Origin: Parasponia andersonii
Lineage: Eukaryota > Streptophyta > Magnoliopsida > Rosales > Cannabaceae
Assembly: GCA_002914805.1 (NCBI GenBank)
Contig: JXTB01000094.1
Location: forward strand, 414,528 to 478,527
DNA: 64,000 nt
Direction: 5' to 3'
Shown here: positions 25,427 through 37,548 of the stretch, piece by piece
Layout: each line of letters begins with the position of its first letter
How positions within the stretch are numbered: position 1 is the stretch's first letter
Made by a program: the position numbers and the translations under genes
The notes under the pieces: model-generated
The model's database searches: none
The model's input: the letters and a program-made list of their open reading frames with translations, nothing else
Told to the model about the DNA's origin: nothing

Positions 25427-27049
25427 ATGATGCAGATCGGTTCTACTCTACCTGCTGTAAATCTGAACCAGTTTCAGGCCAGACGAGCCAGCTTCAAGTG
25501 CCAAAGCTCACCTCTAAACCCATTAACAAGACAATCTTCTTTGTCCAATTCGACTCGTGTCCACCTCGCCAACCTCGAAAAGCTCCTCCAAAAGTCCCCA
25601 CTGCAAGAAAAACTCGAACCCCCAACTGTTCGACGAAATGTCTCTGAGAGTTTAACTAATGGGTCGCCGGAGAAGAAGGGGAAAAGCCTGCTAGAGGGTC
25701 TGAACTTGGTCCGAATGTTGCCTGATATGAAGGCCGCCGACGAAATGTCCCCGCGCCATCTCAACCGTCTCCAGCAGCTCCTCACCAAGACCGCCGAGTA
25801 CTCACCGAGGAACAATCTGGGCCGTCGATGGAGAGACTACCATGGTCTCAACGATTGGGCCGGACTACTTGACCCGCTTGATGAGAATCTCCGCCGAGAG
25901 GTTGTACGGTACGGGGAGTTCATCCAAGCCGCGTACCGGTGCTTCCACTCGAACCCCGCCATGCCCGTCGACGAGCCGCCAATGCCGCGACACGTGGCGC
26001 TCTCGGATAGGTCGTATAAGGTGACGAAGAGTCTCTATGCGACTTCGTCTGTGGGTTTGCCGAAGTGGGTCGATGACGCGGCGCCCGATCTCGGGTGGAT
26101 GACCCAGAGATCGAGCTGGGTCGGGTACGTCGCGGTTTGCGACGATAAGAGGGAGATCCAACGGATGGGGAGGAGGGATATTGTCATCGCGCTGCGTGGA
26201 ACCGCCACGTGTCTCGAGTGGGCCGAGAATGTGCGGGCCCAACTGATCCAGATGCCGGAAGAAGAAGGCGGAAAAGGTCACTCGACTCACGACCCGGATA
26301 CCCACGGCCAAAAACAACAACCCAAAGTGGAGTGCGGGTTTTTGAGTTTGTACAAAACACGTGGCGCTCACGTGCCGAGCCTGGCCGAGTCAGTTGTTGA
26401 AGAAGTCAAGAGGCTAATGGACTTGTACAAAGGTGAGACACTAAGCATAACGGTCACCGGCCACAGCCTAGGAGCCGCCCTGGCCGTACTGGTGGGCGAC
26501 GAGCTAAGCACGTGTGCCGACGACGTGCCACCGGTGGCTGTCTTCTCATTCGGCGGCCCTCGGGTCGGAAACCGGGGCTTCGCGGACCGAATCAATGGGA
26601 AGAACGTCAAGGTCCTGAGAATTGTGAACTCCCAAGACGTGATCACTAGGGTCCCGGGCGCGTTTTTTAGCGAAGCCGGACTCGACGACAAGCTAGGGAA
26701 GACGAAATTGGTTGGGGGAGTGTTCGAAATGTTAGAGGACTACATGCCCTTAGCGTACTCACATGTTGGGACAGAACTTAGGGTGGACACAAAAATGTCG
26801 CCCTATCTTAAGCCAAATGCTGACATGGCATGTTGCCATGACTTAGAGGCATACCTACATTTAGTGGACGGTTTTTTGGCGTCCAATTGTCCATTTAGAT
26901 CAAACGCCAAGCGAAGCTTGGTGAGGTTGCTCCAGGACCAAGGGTCTAACGTGAAAAAGTTGTACACTAGTAAGGCAAAGTCCTTGAGTTTGAATCTCGA
27001 AAGGGAGGGACTAATGCACTTACCTAGTTGCTTGCCAAGTCCATCTTGA
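25427..27049 (+). CDS. Plastid class-3 lipase, phospholipase A1-I / DAD1-like (closest to the Ibeta type)
   Basis: An intact single-exon ORF of 540 codons. Known family role: PLA1-I (DAD1-like) enzymes cleave the sn-1 acyl chain of plastid glycerolipids and can supply linolenate for jasmonate synthesis. Seen here: an N-terminus of about 100 residues rich in Ser, Arg and Gln with few acidic residues, fitting a chloroplast transit peptide; a lipase-3 domain from about 150 to 490 with LRGT (oxyanion region, R257-T259), the nucleophile elbow GHSLG with Ser347, Asp404 in NSQDV, and His471 in [10 protein letters not shown] as the likely triad; and conserved words such as WRDYHG and [10 protein letters not shown]. 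Two ATGs are adjacent; the first is used. AATAAA follows the stop directly. The Ibeta assignment is from memory of the family; Ialpha or Igamma types are alternatives. A stress- or flower-regulated role would be inference only. Confidence 0.9.
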   Translation: MMQIGSTLPAVNLNQFQARRASFKCQSSPLNPLTRQSSLSNSTRVHLANLEKLLQKSPLQEKLEPPTVRRNVSESLTNGSPEKKGKSLLEGLNLVRMLPDMKAADEMSPRHLNRLQQLLTKTAEYSPRNNLGRRWRDYHGLNDWAGLLDPLDENLRREVVRYGEFIQAAYRCFHSNPAMPVDEPPMPRHVALSDRSYKVTKSLYATSSVGLPKWVDDAAPDLGWMTQRSSWVGYVAVCDDKREIQRMGRRDIVIALRGTATCLEWAENVRAQLIQMPEEEGGKGHSTHDPDTHGQKQQPKVECGFLSLYKTRGAHVPSLAESVVEEVKRLMDLYKGETLSITVTGHSLGAALAVLVGDELSTCADDVPPVAVFSFGGPRVGNRGFADRINGKNVKVLRIVNSQDVITRVPGAFFSEAGLDDKLGKTKLVGGVFEMLEDYMPLAYSHVGTELRVDTKMSPYLKPNADMACCHDLEAYLHLVDGFLASNCPFRSNAKRSLVRLLQDQGSNVKKLYTSKAKSLSLNLEREGLMHLPSCLPSPS

Positions 27050-27054
27050 AATAA

Positions 27055-27730
27055 AATATTAAAGTTGATTAATTTCTTCAAAGTACTGAAGATTGAAGAA
27101 CGTTATATACGTATAGTACCACTTTGTACAAAGTTGAAATATGCATAATGCGTAAATGACTCACCCAATGTATGTTTAATCATTAATGTTCACTTTTTGT
27201 GGTGCATAATTAGATTAAATGATTCTGGTATATTTTTCGTTTTTTTGAAGTACTACTTTTATTCAGATCTATTTGTGTCTAAGAAAAGAACTAAGGCAAC
27301 ATATAAAATGTTTTGATATAATTAATACGTCGAATATTAATTAATTCCTCAGTTAAATAGGCGGAAGAACCCGGAATATCAAAAGTGGCAATATCCGGTA
27401 GATGGTAAATATCCGCTGCCAGGCAGTTTGAACTAGGGCCTAAAAAGCGTTTATTAGGCACACACTTGTCTCCTAATTTATATCATATTGTAATATATAC
27501 ATATCTATATAAATATGTACGTGACATGGAAAAAGTCCACCTTGAAACATAAACCGAATACCCTCTTTGAATTGACCTAAGCTATTCTCTCTCTCGTGCA
27601 ACTGACATTTGACCTCGCAAACCATAACTAGCAGGCTTTTTCTTCATTTAATTATTTTCCCTTTGTCGAAGGAATTCGATCGAGTACTCTCCGTCCTTAA
27701 TTGATTGGATATGAATATTTAAACACACAT

Positions 27731-27758
<28 letters not shown>
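27055..27758. other. Lipase 3' flank and TA-rich spacer
   Basis: Contains the likely 3' UTR of the lipase gene and ends in a (TA)n tract (27736-27758) into which the copia element has inserted. No other gene seen. Confidence 0.5.
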
Positions 27759-27764
<6 letters not shown>

Positions 27765-27925
27765 GCTAAAATGAAGACTTGAAGACAGCTTCTCATCCTT
27801 TCCAGAATCGTACAACTCTGTTGATAAATAAAACTCTGTTGATAAATAGGACAGCTAAGCAACAACTAATCCATAACCAACTAAGCTAACGAATTAACAA
27901 AGTAACTAATATCTACAGACTAATA
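27759..27925 (-). mobile_element. 3' LTR of outer copia element
   Basis: 167 bases, matching 41424-41587 across its length. It differs by an internal duplication of CTCTGTTGATAAATA (about 27815-27850). On the minus strand it starts TATTAGTC and ends TTAATA, so the usual TG/CA termini have mutated. Confidence 0.85.
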
Positions 27926-27937
27926 TTCCCCCTCAAG
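27926..27937 (-). other. Polypurine tract of outer copia element
   Basis: CTTGAGGGGGAA on the minus strand directly precedes the 3' LTR, the expected plus-strand primer of a copia element. Confidence 0.8.
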
Positions 27938-28255
27938 ATGGACTGTAAATGTTATGAACGGCCATCTTGGACAACAAGGGAAATAAAAGTGAAGAAAGAA
28001 GAGCTTTAGTAAAAATGTCAGCAAGCTGGTGGTGAGACCGAATAGGAAGAAGCTTAATGAATCTGTGACCAACTTTATCACGAACAAAATAACAATCAAG
28101 CTCGATATGTTTAGTCCAAGTATCAACACATGAGCCCCAGTGAGTGAGCGCTTTGAGTTGAAGAGATGAGGTAGTAGAAAAAATCAATCCTTGACCAGGA
28201 CAATGCTTAAGATAACGAAGAAGATGATGAGCAGCTTTTGAGGTGGGGCAGATGA
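27938..28255 (-). pseudogene. RNase H C-terminal part of outer copia pol
   Basis: The translation contains PTSKAAHHLLRYLKHCPGQG upstream and TKHIELDCYFVRDKV, then ADIFTKAL near the end, the conserved close of copia RNase H. It is collinear with the pol fragments beyond the inserted element. Confidence 0.8.
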
Positions 28256-29670
28256 TGTTGGATTTAAAAACGATTTTTCGCAGTGAAAAATTGGCCTAAG
28301 AACATTCAAAAATTTTATCAAAACAATTGACTATATGAGTGCATAGTATTAATTCATAGCAAATAGGAATATACAAAGAGAATAGATCTAATATCTCTTG
28401 TAGCCTATCAGCGGATCCTAGCTTTATTGTCTTCTAAACCATGATCTTCCAATCCAAGCCTCAAGCACAACTAGATGAACGTGTGGACGTTGCGTACAAT
28501 TTCTTAAACTCACACACTTTAAGCACTTGCAATTTTCTCAACACATAAGATTGCAAGAGTTTTGTTCTACATAGAATAGGAAGACACTCTTCTTTTTCTC
28601 TCTAGTTTATGGAGACTCTATAGAAAATAATACATACTATTCACTCTTCTGTTAGGGTTTCACCTTATATATATATATATATATATCTATTTATTAAACT
28701 ATTTAATAAATAATTATATTAATCAANNNNNNNNNNNNNNNNNNNNNNNNNNNNNNNNNNNNNNNNNNNNNNNNNNNNNNNNNNNNNNNNNNNNNNNNNN
28801 NNNNNNNNNNNNNNNNNNNNNNNNNNNNNNNNNNNNNNNNNNNNNNNNNNNNNNNNNNNNNNNNNNNNNNNNNNNNNNNNNNNNNNNNNNNNNNNNNNNN
28901 NNNNNNNNNNNNNNNNNNNNNNNNNNNNNNNNNNNNNNNNNNNNNNNNNNNNNNNNNNNNNNNNNNNNNNNNNNNNNNNNNNNNNNNNNNNNNNNNNNNN
29001 NNNNNNNNNNNNNNNNNNNNNNNNNNNNNNNNNNNNNNNNNNNNNNNNNNNNNNNNNNNNNNNNNNNNNNNNNNNGAAGGAATGGATTCCATATCTGTAA
29101 GTTACATTCCCAGCTACTCATTTCATCATGCTCCTAAGATACAAGTATTTCGATCTGTTTAAAAAACAAACCTTTAACAAGTATGTCAAAGAACATAATG
29201 TTATAAATAGGAGTCTATAACTACTCAAGATTAAGATTGATTTATATATGATTATCTAGTGACATTATTTGAACTCTCAATAGTTAACGGAATTTATGTG
29301 AGATTTAAAACATGTCTGGTCCAGTCCTATATAATCAAATTATATAAAGTACCTCCATTGTGATGTCAACACATCAATAGTCCGGATAAGACTATTACAT
29401 TCTCAATGTTAATGGACCATATTAATAATATTTAATTAAAGATCTCAAACTTTAATTAATTATTACGGACTATATTTAGTTTATTATCCATAAATTTAAT
29501 CCTCATGCATATAACATTTATATACTAAATTTATGGTCACATAAATAAACTAAGGATTTTCTGACATTTAAAGGCATACAAATTATGTACAAATTCAAAG
29601 AAAAAAATGTCATTTTATTAATTCAGCAAATATCCAAAATATACATGCTTTTAGAGCATAAACCCTAACA
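28256..29670 (-). mobile_element. 3' LTR of inner copia element, containing an N gap
   Basis: On the minus strand it begins TGTTAGGGTT and ends AATCCAACA. It matches 35420-37548 on both sides of the N run; the sister LTR suggests about 795 bases belong in the gap. Confidence 0.85.
28727..29075. other. Assembly gap (349 N)
   Basis: Unresolved sequence inside the 3' LTR of the inner copia element. ORFs reported across it are meaningless. Confidence 0.99.
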
Positions 29671-29684
29671 ATCTCTCACTTGCC
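29671..29684 (-). other. Polypurine tract of inner copia element
   Basis: GGCAAGTGAGAGAT on the minus strand directly before the TGTTAG of the 3' LTR. Confidence 0.75.
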
Positions 29685-29817
29685 CTTAAAGCAGGTGAGA
29701 CGTGTCTCTCAATCCTAGACCCTCCAAGTGACTCTCAAAAGTCTTCGCTGGAAGTGTCTTTGTAAAAGGATCAGCAATATTGTTTTTGGATGCTATCTTC
29801 ATAACGGCTACGTCTCC

Positions 29818-31209
29818 TCAATGTATTATCTCTCCAATTAGATGATACTTTCTCTCTATATGCTTTCCTCTCTTGTGACTTCTTGGTTCTTTTGAATTCA
29901 CCACCGCTCTACTGTTGTCGCAGTATAAAGTTAATGGTTTATCCATATTTGGAATAACTTCCAAATCAGTAAAGAACTTTCTGAGCCAAATTGCTTCTTT
30001 AGCTGCTTCACAAGCTGCTATGTATTCTGCTTCCATAGTAGAATCTGCAGTGCTAGATTGTTTAACACTTCTCCAGACAACGGCTCCACCACCAAGAGTG
30101 AATACTGACCCAGACGTCGACTTTCGAGTATCTTTGTCTGATTGGAAATCAGAATCAGTGTAACCAGTAGGAATCAAGTCCTGACTTGAATAAACCAACA
30201 TATAATTTCTCGTTCTCCTAAGATACTTGAGAATATGCTTTACCGCTATCCAGTAATCTAATCCTGGATTTGAATGAAAACGACTGACTATCCCTACTAC
30301 GTAACATATGTCAGGCCTAGTACACAACATGGCGTACATAAGGCTGCCAACTGCAGACACATAAGGAACCCGTCTCATATCATCTTCCTCTTGAGGTGTC
30401 TTAAGATATTGCTCTTTGGAAAGGATAACTCCATGTCTAGAAGGTAACTGTCTTTTCTTGGAGTTTTGCATTAAAAAACGAATGAGCACCTTATCAATAT
30501 AAGATACTTGAGACAGTGCCAAAAGTCTATTCTTGCGATCTCGAATAATCTGGATCCCAAGCACATAACTTACTTCTCCCAAATCTTTCATTTGGAATTG
30601 CTCGGCTAGCCATTTCTTTACATTAGATAATATTTCCACGTCATTCCCAATGAGCAAAATATCATCTACATAAAGAACTAGGAAGACCACTTTCTTGTCT
30701 TTGATGTACTTGTATACACAAGATTCATCAACATTTTGATCGAAACCATAAGACTTGATCGTCTCATCAAATCTTATATTCCATGATCTTGAAGCTTGCT
30801 TAAGTCCATAAATAGACCTAAGTAGCTTGCAGATTTTCTGCTCTTGGCCTTTAGCTACAAAACCTTCTGGTTGTACCATATAGATGCTTTCTTCAAGATA
30901 GCCATTTAAAAAGGCTGTCTTGACATCCATTTGCCATATTTCGTAGTCTAAACATGCAGCAATGGATAAGAGGATACGTATAAATTTAAGCATGGCTTCT
31001 GACGAGAAAGTCTCCTCATAGTCAACTCCCTCTTTTTGGGTATAACCCTTTGCCACTAACCTAGCCTTGAACATTTCAACTTTTCCATCTACACCTCTTT
31101 TTCTTTTATAGATCTATTTACATCCAATGGGCCTGACATCTTCAGGTGGATCTACAAGTTCCCAGACAGAATTAGAATACATAGATTCCATTTCTCGGTT
31201 CATAGCCTC
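29818..31209 (-). pseudogene. Reverse transcriptase and RNase H of inner copia element
   Basis: The frame below 31074 is open for 418 codons and holds LVAKGYTQKEGVDYEETFS, WQMDVKTAFLNG (first catalytic Asp), LYVDDILLIGND (YVDD active site), the linker YLRRTRNYMLVYS, and RNase H words TGYTDSDFQSD, STMEAEYIAACEA, LYCDNSRAV and KHIERKYHL. Upstream, in the same frame, a TAG at 31116-31114 stands where copia proteins have Trp (family pattern GCKW-IYKRK), and a TAA lies at 31212-31210. These are point lesions rather than rearrangements. In an active element the product would be part of a gag-pol polyprotein that copies the RNA in cytoplasmic particles. Confidence 0.88.
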
Positions 31210-32770
31210 TTACCATTTTTTCTGATCAGAATCTTCCATTGCATGCTTGTATGCCAATGGGTCATCTTGGTTACTATCGGAAACAGTAACATATGCTTCT
31301 CCAACTTCCCTGTAATGAGTAGGTGGTCTTATAATCCTCCCACTACGTCGAATTACCAAGATATTCTGATCTGGAGTAGTGGTCTCATAATTTTGTCGTT
31401 CAACAACTATTGTTGGTTGTGGTCTGATCTGATCAGAAAGTAATTCTTCTAATATAACTTTACTTCGAGGTTTGAAATCCGTCATATAGTCATTTTCAAG
31501 AAAAGTGGCATTTGTCGATACAATTACATTTTTCTCTTGAGGACTATCAAACAAACCTCTTATTGTGCCTTTTGGATAACCTACAAATAAACAAACCTCT
31601 ATACGTGGTTCTAGCTTCCCAGCCTTTCCTTTCAGTACATGTGCTAGGCACCCCCATATGCGAATATAACGTAAACTAGGTTTGCGCCCATTCCACAACT
31701 CTAAAGGAATCTTTTGAATAGACTTAGAAGGTACTATATTCAAAATATAAACAGTGGTTTGAAGTGCATAACCCCAAAATGAGAAAGGTAGGGAAGAGTA
31801 GCTCATCATTGATCTAACCATATCAAGCAATGTTCAGTTTCTCCTTTCTGCAATACTATTCTGTTGTGGTGTTCAAGGTGCTGTGAGTTGGGATATAATA
31901 CCATTCTCCAGCAAGTGATCCTTGAATTCATTATCAAGGTATTCACCTCCTCGATCTGATCGAAGAATTTTTAGTGACTTACCTAATTGCTTTTCAGCTT
32001 CTGCTGTGAATTCTTTGAACTTTTCAAAGGTTTCAGATTTTCTTTGTATTAGGTACACGTATCTATATCGTGAATAATCGTCAATAAATGTGACAAAACA
32101 TTCATAACCACCTCTTGCTTGTACATTTAATGGACCACATACATCACTATGCACAAGCTCAAGCGGTTCTTTGGCCCGTTCACCCTTTGCTGAGAAAGGT
32201 CTTTTAGTCATTTTCCCTTCTAAACAAGATTCACAAACTGGTAGAGTGCCAACTTTTAGCTCTCTTAAAGGACCATCCTTTACAAGTCTGTTTATCATAT
32301 CTAGATTGATATGTCCTAACCTAAGGTGCCAAAGATATGTATCGTCGTCATGAAAAACCTTTTGCTTTTTAGGTTTGGGATGTTCTACTTTAAACATTTC
32401 GGTATTAAGCAGTGATTGTTCGTCCTGCCTTAACATGTAAAGTCCATTCTCCATTTTTACAGAACAAATATTTAAACCATTTCTAGAAATAATAATCTCA
32501 TTATTAAGAAAAGAAATACCAAACATTTGTTCAAATAGTCTTGAAATAGAAATCAAATTCCTACGAAAACCAGGAATAAAATAAACATTGTTTAATAACA
32601 AAAATTTATTCCTAAAATGAAGATGAACGACTCCCACTACTTTTGCCGAAACTTTGGCTCCATTGCCTACTCTCATCGAGAATTCCCCGTCGGCAAGCTC
32701 CCTTGAAGAACTAAGCATCTGAAATTAATAATAAACATGATTAGTAAATCTTCTTCCACTAAATAAGCTT
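31210..32770 (-). pseudogene. GAG-pre-integrase and integrase of inner copia element
   Basis: One frame carries YLWHLRLGHINLDMINRLVK and CESCLEGKMTKRPF (HHCC-type zinc region), then the integrase core HSDVCGPL, FVTFIDDYSRYRYVYL (first Asp), LRSDRGGEYLD (second Asp) and the Glu region, which is crossed by two TGA codons (31875-31873 and 31833-31831, the latter where the family has Arg). It continues PFSFWGYALQTT and GCLAHV. Just upstream the protease active-site D-S/T-G is absent: sequence jumps from LVEED-like residues to TNHV near 32750, suggesting a small deletion. Confidence 0.85.
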
Positions 32771-32779
32771 CTAAAACAA

Positions 32780-33669
32780 GTAAATCATATTTACCTTTCT
32801 TCTTTTCTTTAAGTTCGGAGAGATACTTGTTACAGTTTCTCTTCTAATGTCCATTAACTACGCAGTGAAAACATTTTCCCTTAGGTTTTTTGTCCTTGGA
32901 GTTGTTCTTCTTGGTGCTCGTGTTACCCTTCTTACTCTTTTTAGGCTTAGACCCAGAGGCACTTATATTCTTCCTCTTCTTATTTTTGTTAGAGTTAGAG
33001 GGATTTTCTTCTGCAATATTTGCTTCAGCAACAATTGCTGAGCCACTTTTATCTTTCGATATCGATTCAAAGGTTTGCAGTTCATTAAGCAGTTGAGTCA
33101 TCGTATAATTTAACTTATTCATAACATAGTTGCTCTTGAAATAAAGAAAATCAGGTGAGAGTGATTCCAGAATCATACTCACTTGGGTGCGGTCATCGAT
33201 CGTAGTCCCGTGAACTTCAGCCTCTCCAAAGTAATTAATCATGTTCAAAACATGATCTCTCACCGGAGTTCCTCTTTTCATCTTTGCATTCATAGCCTTT
33301 TTAATGGCGTCATGATGAGATTGATCAGATTATTGCCCAAACATGGCCTAGAGAGACTCCATTATCTCATAAGCAGTCTCCATCTTTTCGTGCTTAGCTC
33401 TAAGCACGTCAGTCATGCCTGTTAACATGTAGCAGCAAGCTTTATTATTGGCATGAGTCCACTTTATTATTGGCATGAGTCCACTTTTCATAGCTTTCTC
33501 GTACAGTACGAGTAGCATTAGCAGCGGGTTGTGGAGAACATTCCTCCGTAAGCACAAACTTGTAGTCTTCAACAAGCACAATATTCATATTACTTTTCCA
33601 CTTGATAAAATTATCTCTAGTTAATTTTTCATTTGCGAATAAAACGATAATGGGATTTGAGGTTGACAT
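32780..33669 (-). pseudogene. Gag of inner copia element, frameshifted
   Basis: Gag starts at 33669 (MSTSNPIIVLFANEKLTRDN), the family's typical opening. It is thrown out of frame by a perfect 22-base tandem duplication (33441-33462, 33463-33484), so the same words KWTHANNK are encoded twice in two frames. The C-terminal part (33293-32844) has a retrotransposon gag segment (HDVLNMINYFGEAE-like) then a lysine-rich region and a zinc knuckle CFHCVVNGH whose final Trp position is a TAG. Confidence 0.85.
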
Positions 33670-34973
33670 GTTTGATAAAATTAAATAAATAAAATAACAT
33701 TCAACATATTTGAAAATAAATATCACAAAGAATTCGGAATAGTAAACGTGATGCATGATGCATGATGCAAGTAAGTAAACACATAAACTTATTTACTAAT
33801 TCCACGATAATTCAATTTTTTTTTTTAATTAGGTGCCGTCGCAGGATAGGTCACATAATTATTAATTGAATTGAGAGATTCTCAATTAATAAATTAAACA
33901 TCAAAATATCTCATATTTTCTTTTATTTATTAAGTACTGTTTTATGGTCAAGATACTATTAACCGTTTAATTGTATCCTCATAAGTGTGACCTATTATTT
34001 CAGATTTTAGTAACTTAACTCAAAATTGCCGCCGTAAGGTAGGTCAATTTTGGAATACATTCTAAAATCTTATCTCTTAGAAATTAAGCCTTGTTTTTAA
34101 TTTAAATAGACACCCTCCGTAGGGAGGACGAAATCTAAGCGTCTCTAGGCGCCAATTAAATCTCACGGTGCTTAATTAATAATGGAGACCGTGGGATATA
34201 TTGTCATATGCCTCTCTCTCACTCATTATTTTAAAATCTTATGTGTTTTTACTAATAAACATCCAATGTTTTATTTAACTTAGTTATTATATCTAATATA
34301 ATTTTCTAGGTTAATCTATTAGTCCAATCTAATTGGTCCTAAATAAATTACTAGATTTTCTAAAAATCTAAATTTATTATTATAGAAATAATTTGGCTAA
34401 TCTAATTAATCTAATTGATAAGGATAGCCTAAATTAAATAAGTGTAATATTACCAAAATTTAACTATTAAATTTAAATCACATTATTTAATTTTCTTTAT
34501 TCCTATTTAATTATTTAATCTAATTAAATTAGTCATATTCTAACTAAACTATTTTAGCATGAATATAATATGTATGCATGACATTCATAAATTACTATGA
34601 GTGAATATAATGAATGACATGTTATTATGCATAGTCATGTTATACGTATCACATATAATATAACAATAAAATAAAATAAAATGATATTTGGCCGAATCCC
34701 TTAGGAAATTACAACACAATAAAATAATAATATTACAAAGAGTCAAAGGCACGCAAGCTCGAAAGCTGTCCGCTGGTCTTCTTGGGCCTCCAATCTTCTT
34801 TTGGTATTTTTACAAATCATATTCGTCAAAAGTGATATTTCTGTAAATACTTTACAAAACTAGCCTAGCCCATAAAATTATCTAAATAATTATCTGGGCC
34901 TGGGTTTGGGCCTTTTTTTTAACTCATATATATATAATATATTAAGTTTTATATATATAATAAATATATCATA

Positions 34974-35010
<37 letters not shown>

Positions 35011-35403
35011 TATAAAAGAAAATTTCGTAAGCACCTGGTCGAGACCAAGTGCGTTTATTTACATATATATATATTATATAAAAAAAAAAAATTTTGACTT
35101 CTTTGGAGTTGTCGTATCGGCTTCAAGTAGAAACATCTCCATTATCTTCTTTTTTGTACATTACAAGAAAAAGAATAAAAATACAACAAAACCTATACTC
35201 AAAAATAGGGTTTATATATTTTGATCTAATCAAAATAAATTGCAAAAAAAAAAATTAAAACCTAAGGAACCATATAATTAACGACCAAATATCAACCATA
35301 CATCCATCATATGATAACTCATCCATTCATTATCAAATACATATAAAAATTAATACAATACTCACTCATGCATACAAATAATTAATACTATATACTCATA
35401 TAA
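33670..35403 (-). other. Untranslated leader of inner copia element
   Basis: About 1.7 kb between the primer-binding site and the gag ATG. No ORF of note; A+T-rich with a (TA)n tract near 34979-35005. Long leaders occur in some plant copia lineages. Confidence 0.6.
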
Positions 35404-35417
35404 CCGCTCTGGTACCA
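35404..35417 (-). other. Primer-binding site of inner copia element (initiator Met tRNA type)
   Basis: TGGTACCAGAGCGG on the minus strand, just inside the 5' LTR, resembles the usual TGGTATCAGAGC complementary to the 3' end of initiator methionine tRNA, with one substitution. Confidence 0.8.
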
Positions 35418-35419
35418 AT

Positions 35420-37473
35420 TGTTGGATTTAAAAACGATTTTTCGCAGTGAAAGATTGGCCCAAGAACATTCAAAAATTTTCTCAAAACAATTGACTATAT
35501 GAGTGCATAGTATTAATTCATAGAAAATAGGAATATACAAAGAGAATAGATCTAATACCTCTTATAGCCTATCAGCGGATCCTAGCTTTATTGTCTTCTA
35601 AACCACGATCTTCCAATCTAAGCCTCAAGCACAACTAGATGAACGTGTGGGCGTTGCGTACAATTTCTTAAACTCACATACTTTAGGCACTTGCAATTTT
35701 TTCAACACATGAGATTACAAGAGTTTTGTTCTACATAGAATAGGAAGACACTCTTTTTTTTCTCTCTAGTTTATGGAGGCTATAGAAAATAATACATATT
35801 ATTCTTTCTTCTGCTCTATATATATATATTTATTACTATTTAATAAATAATTATATTAATCATATCAATATATAGATATAACTTTTTTAAAAAAAAAAAA
35901 CGTTACCTTTTGTTTATAGGAAATGTGAGTTTCTTTTTTTAAAAAAATGATTTTATATATATATATTTATTTAAATTAATTAATCTAATTAATTAATATA
36001 TATATATATATATCTATATAAATTAGCAGATGACTATTTCACTTTCAGTCAGTTTCCCAATTTCTATTTATCTAATTATCTCATAATTAGATATTTTTAA
36101 ATTCAAAATTTAAACAAATTAGGAAACTTATCTCTCCATAAATTTAAATTAATTAATTCAAAATTAATTAAGCAATTAATTAATAACAATTATTAATTAC
36201 TAATAGATAAACTATTTATCTTGACAAAGTGTGCAGTAATAGAAATAATGTAACAGTGTTTATAAAAGGTGGAATTAAGGACCTATGGATCTGTAATTCA
36301 AGCTCCAATAAATTATGACAATTAATTAAACTCGTTAATTAATTTGTCTAATTTATTAATTCCAGTATTACTCTACTAAAAATCTAGAATTGCACTCTTG
36401 AAGTTACAGAATTAATTTACTCAGAAAACAGTGAGCAGTCCATCGATTTAATCATTACATATAGTTCAATATTTCATAGACAATTCATAATTGGAGCTAT
36501 GTTATATTCCGTTTACTTATCCAATTACATCTTTATCCTTGTGTACCATTGATTCTCTAATGAACAATTAATTTATAAATCTATTATAAATTAAGTACTC
36601 GAATTGTTCAAGTCCTGAATCAATATACAAAGGAATCATTTTTTTAGCTTCCTAATGGAAGGAATGGATTCCATATTTGTAAGTTACATTCCTAGCTACT
36701 CATTTCATCATGCTCCCAAGATACAACTATTTCGATCTGTTTAAAAAAAAACCTTTAACAAGTATGTCAAAGAACATAATATTATAAATAGGAGTCTATA
36801 ACTACTCAGGATTAAGATTGATCTGCATATGATCATTTAGTGATATTATTTGAACTCTCAATAGTTAACGGAATTTATGTGAGATTCAAAACATGTCTGG
36901 TCCAGTATTATATAATCGAATTATATATAGTACCTCTATTATGATGTCAACACATCAATATTCAAGATAAGACTATTACATTCTCAATGTTAATGGATCA
37001 TACTAATAATATTTAATTAAAGATCCCAAACTTTAATTAATTATTACGAACTATATTTAGTTTATTATCCATAAATTTAATCCCCATGCATATAACACTT
37101 ATATACTAAATTTATGGTCACATAAATAAATTAGGGATTTTCTGATATTTAAAAACATACAAATTATGTACAAATTCAAATAAAAAACTGTCATTTTATT
37201 AATTCAGCAAATATCCAAAATATATATATATATATAGGGCACCAATCCAGTAGGTATTTTTTTTTTTTTACCTATGTATAGATATCAATTTGGCCAATGA
37301 AAATTTAGCATGCATATTTTTTTATTATAAAAAATAAGAGAAAGAAAGAGCAATATACGTCTTTTCATGCACTTCATTATAATTATTGGATTACTATTAA
37401 ATGGTGATCCAATGACTAAAAAAAAAAATACCTACTCATAGGTAAAGAAAAAAAATACCTATTGGATTGGCAA

Positions 37474-37528
<55 letters not shown>

Positions 37529-37548
37529 TTTAGGGCGTAAACCTAACA
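35420..37548 (-). mobile_element. 5' LTR of inner copia element, enlarged by a MITE
   Basis: Begins (minus) TGTTAGGTTT and ends AATCCAACA. It is longer than its partner because the partner has an N gap and because a ~0.3-kb TA-flanked MITE sits at about 37219-37526. Confidence 0.85.
37237..37475. mobile_element. MITE core, copy 1, inside a copia LTR
   Basis: A 239-bp core with inverted ends: CACCAATCCAGTAGGTATTTT at the left, and AATACCTATTGGATTGG at the right. It is flanked by (TA)n and missing from the sister LTR at 29640, which proves insertion. It aligns in inverse orientation with 51948-52184. No coding capacity. Confidence 0.8.

Larger units (their letters stand above)
28256..37548 (-). 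mobile_element. Inner Ty1/copia retrotransposon nested in the outer one
   Basis: LTRs at 35420-37548 (5') and 28256-29670 (3') flank a near-complete gag-pol on the minus strand, with an iMet-type primer-binding site and a polypurine tract. The two LTRs differ by several percent in the aligned parts, which suggests an old insertion. Flanking pentamers are GATGA and GACAG, so the target duplication is not preserved or has mutated. The RT motif YVDDILLIGND is intact but the frame carries several stops, one 22-base duplication and a deletion over the protease site, so it is not autonomous. Confidence 0.88.

Noticed and set aside
25865-26371. 168-codon minus-strand ORF inside the lipase gene
   Set aside because: Antisense shadow of a GC-rich coding exon.
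28703-29121. ORFs of about 130 codons across an N run
   Set aside because: Translation of Ns.
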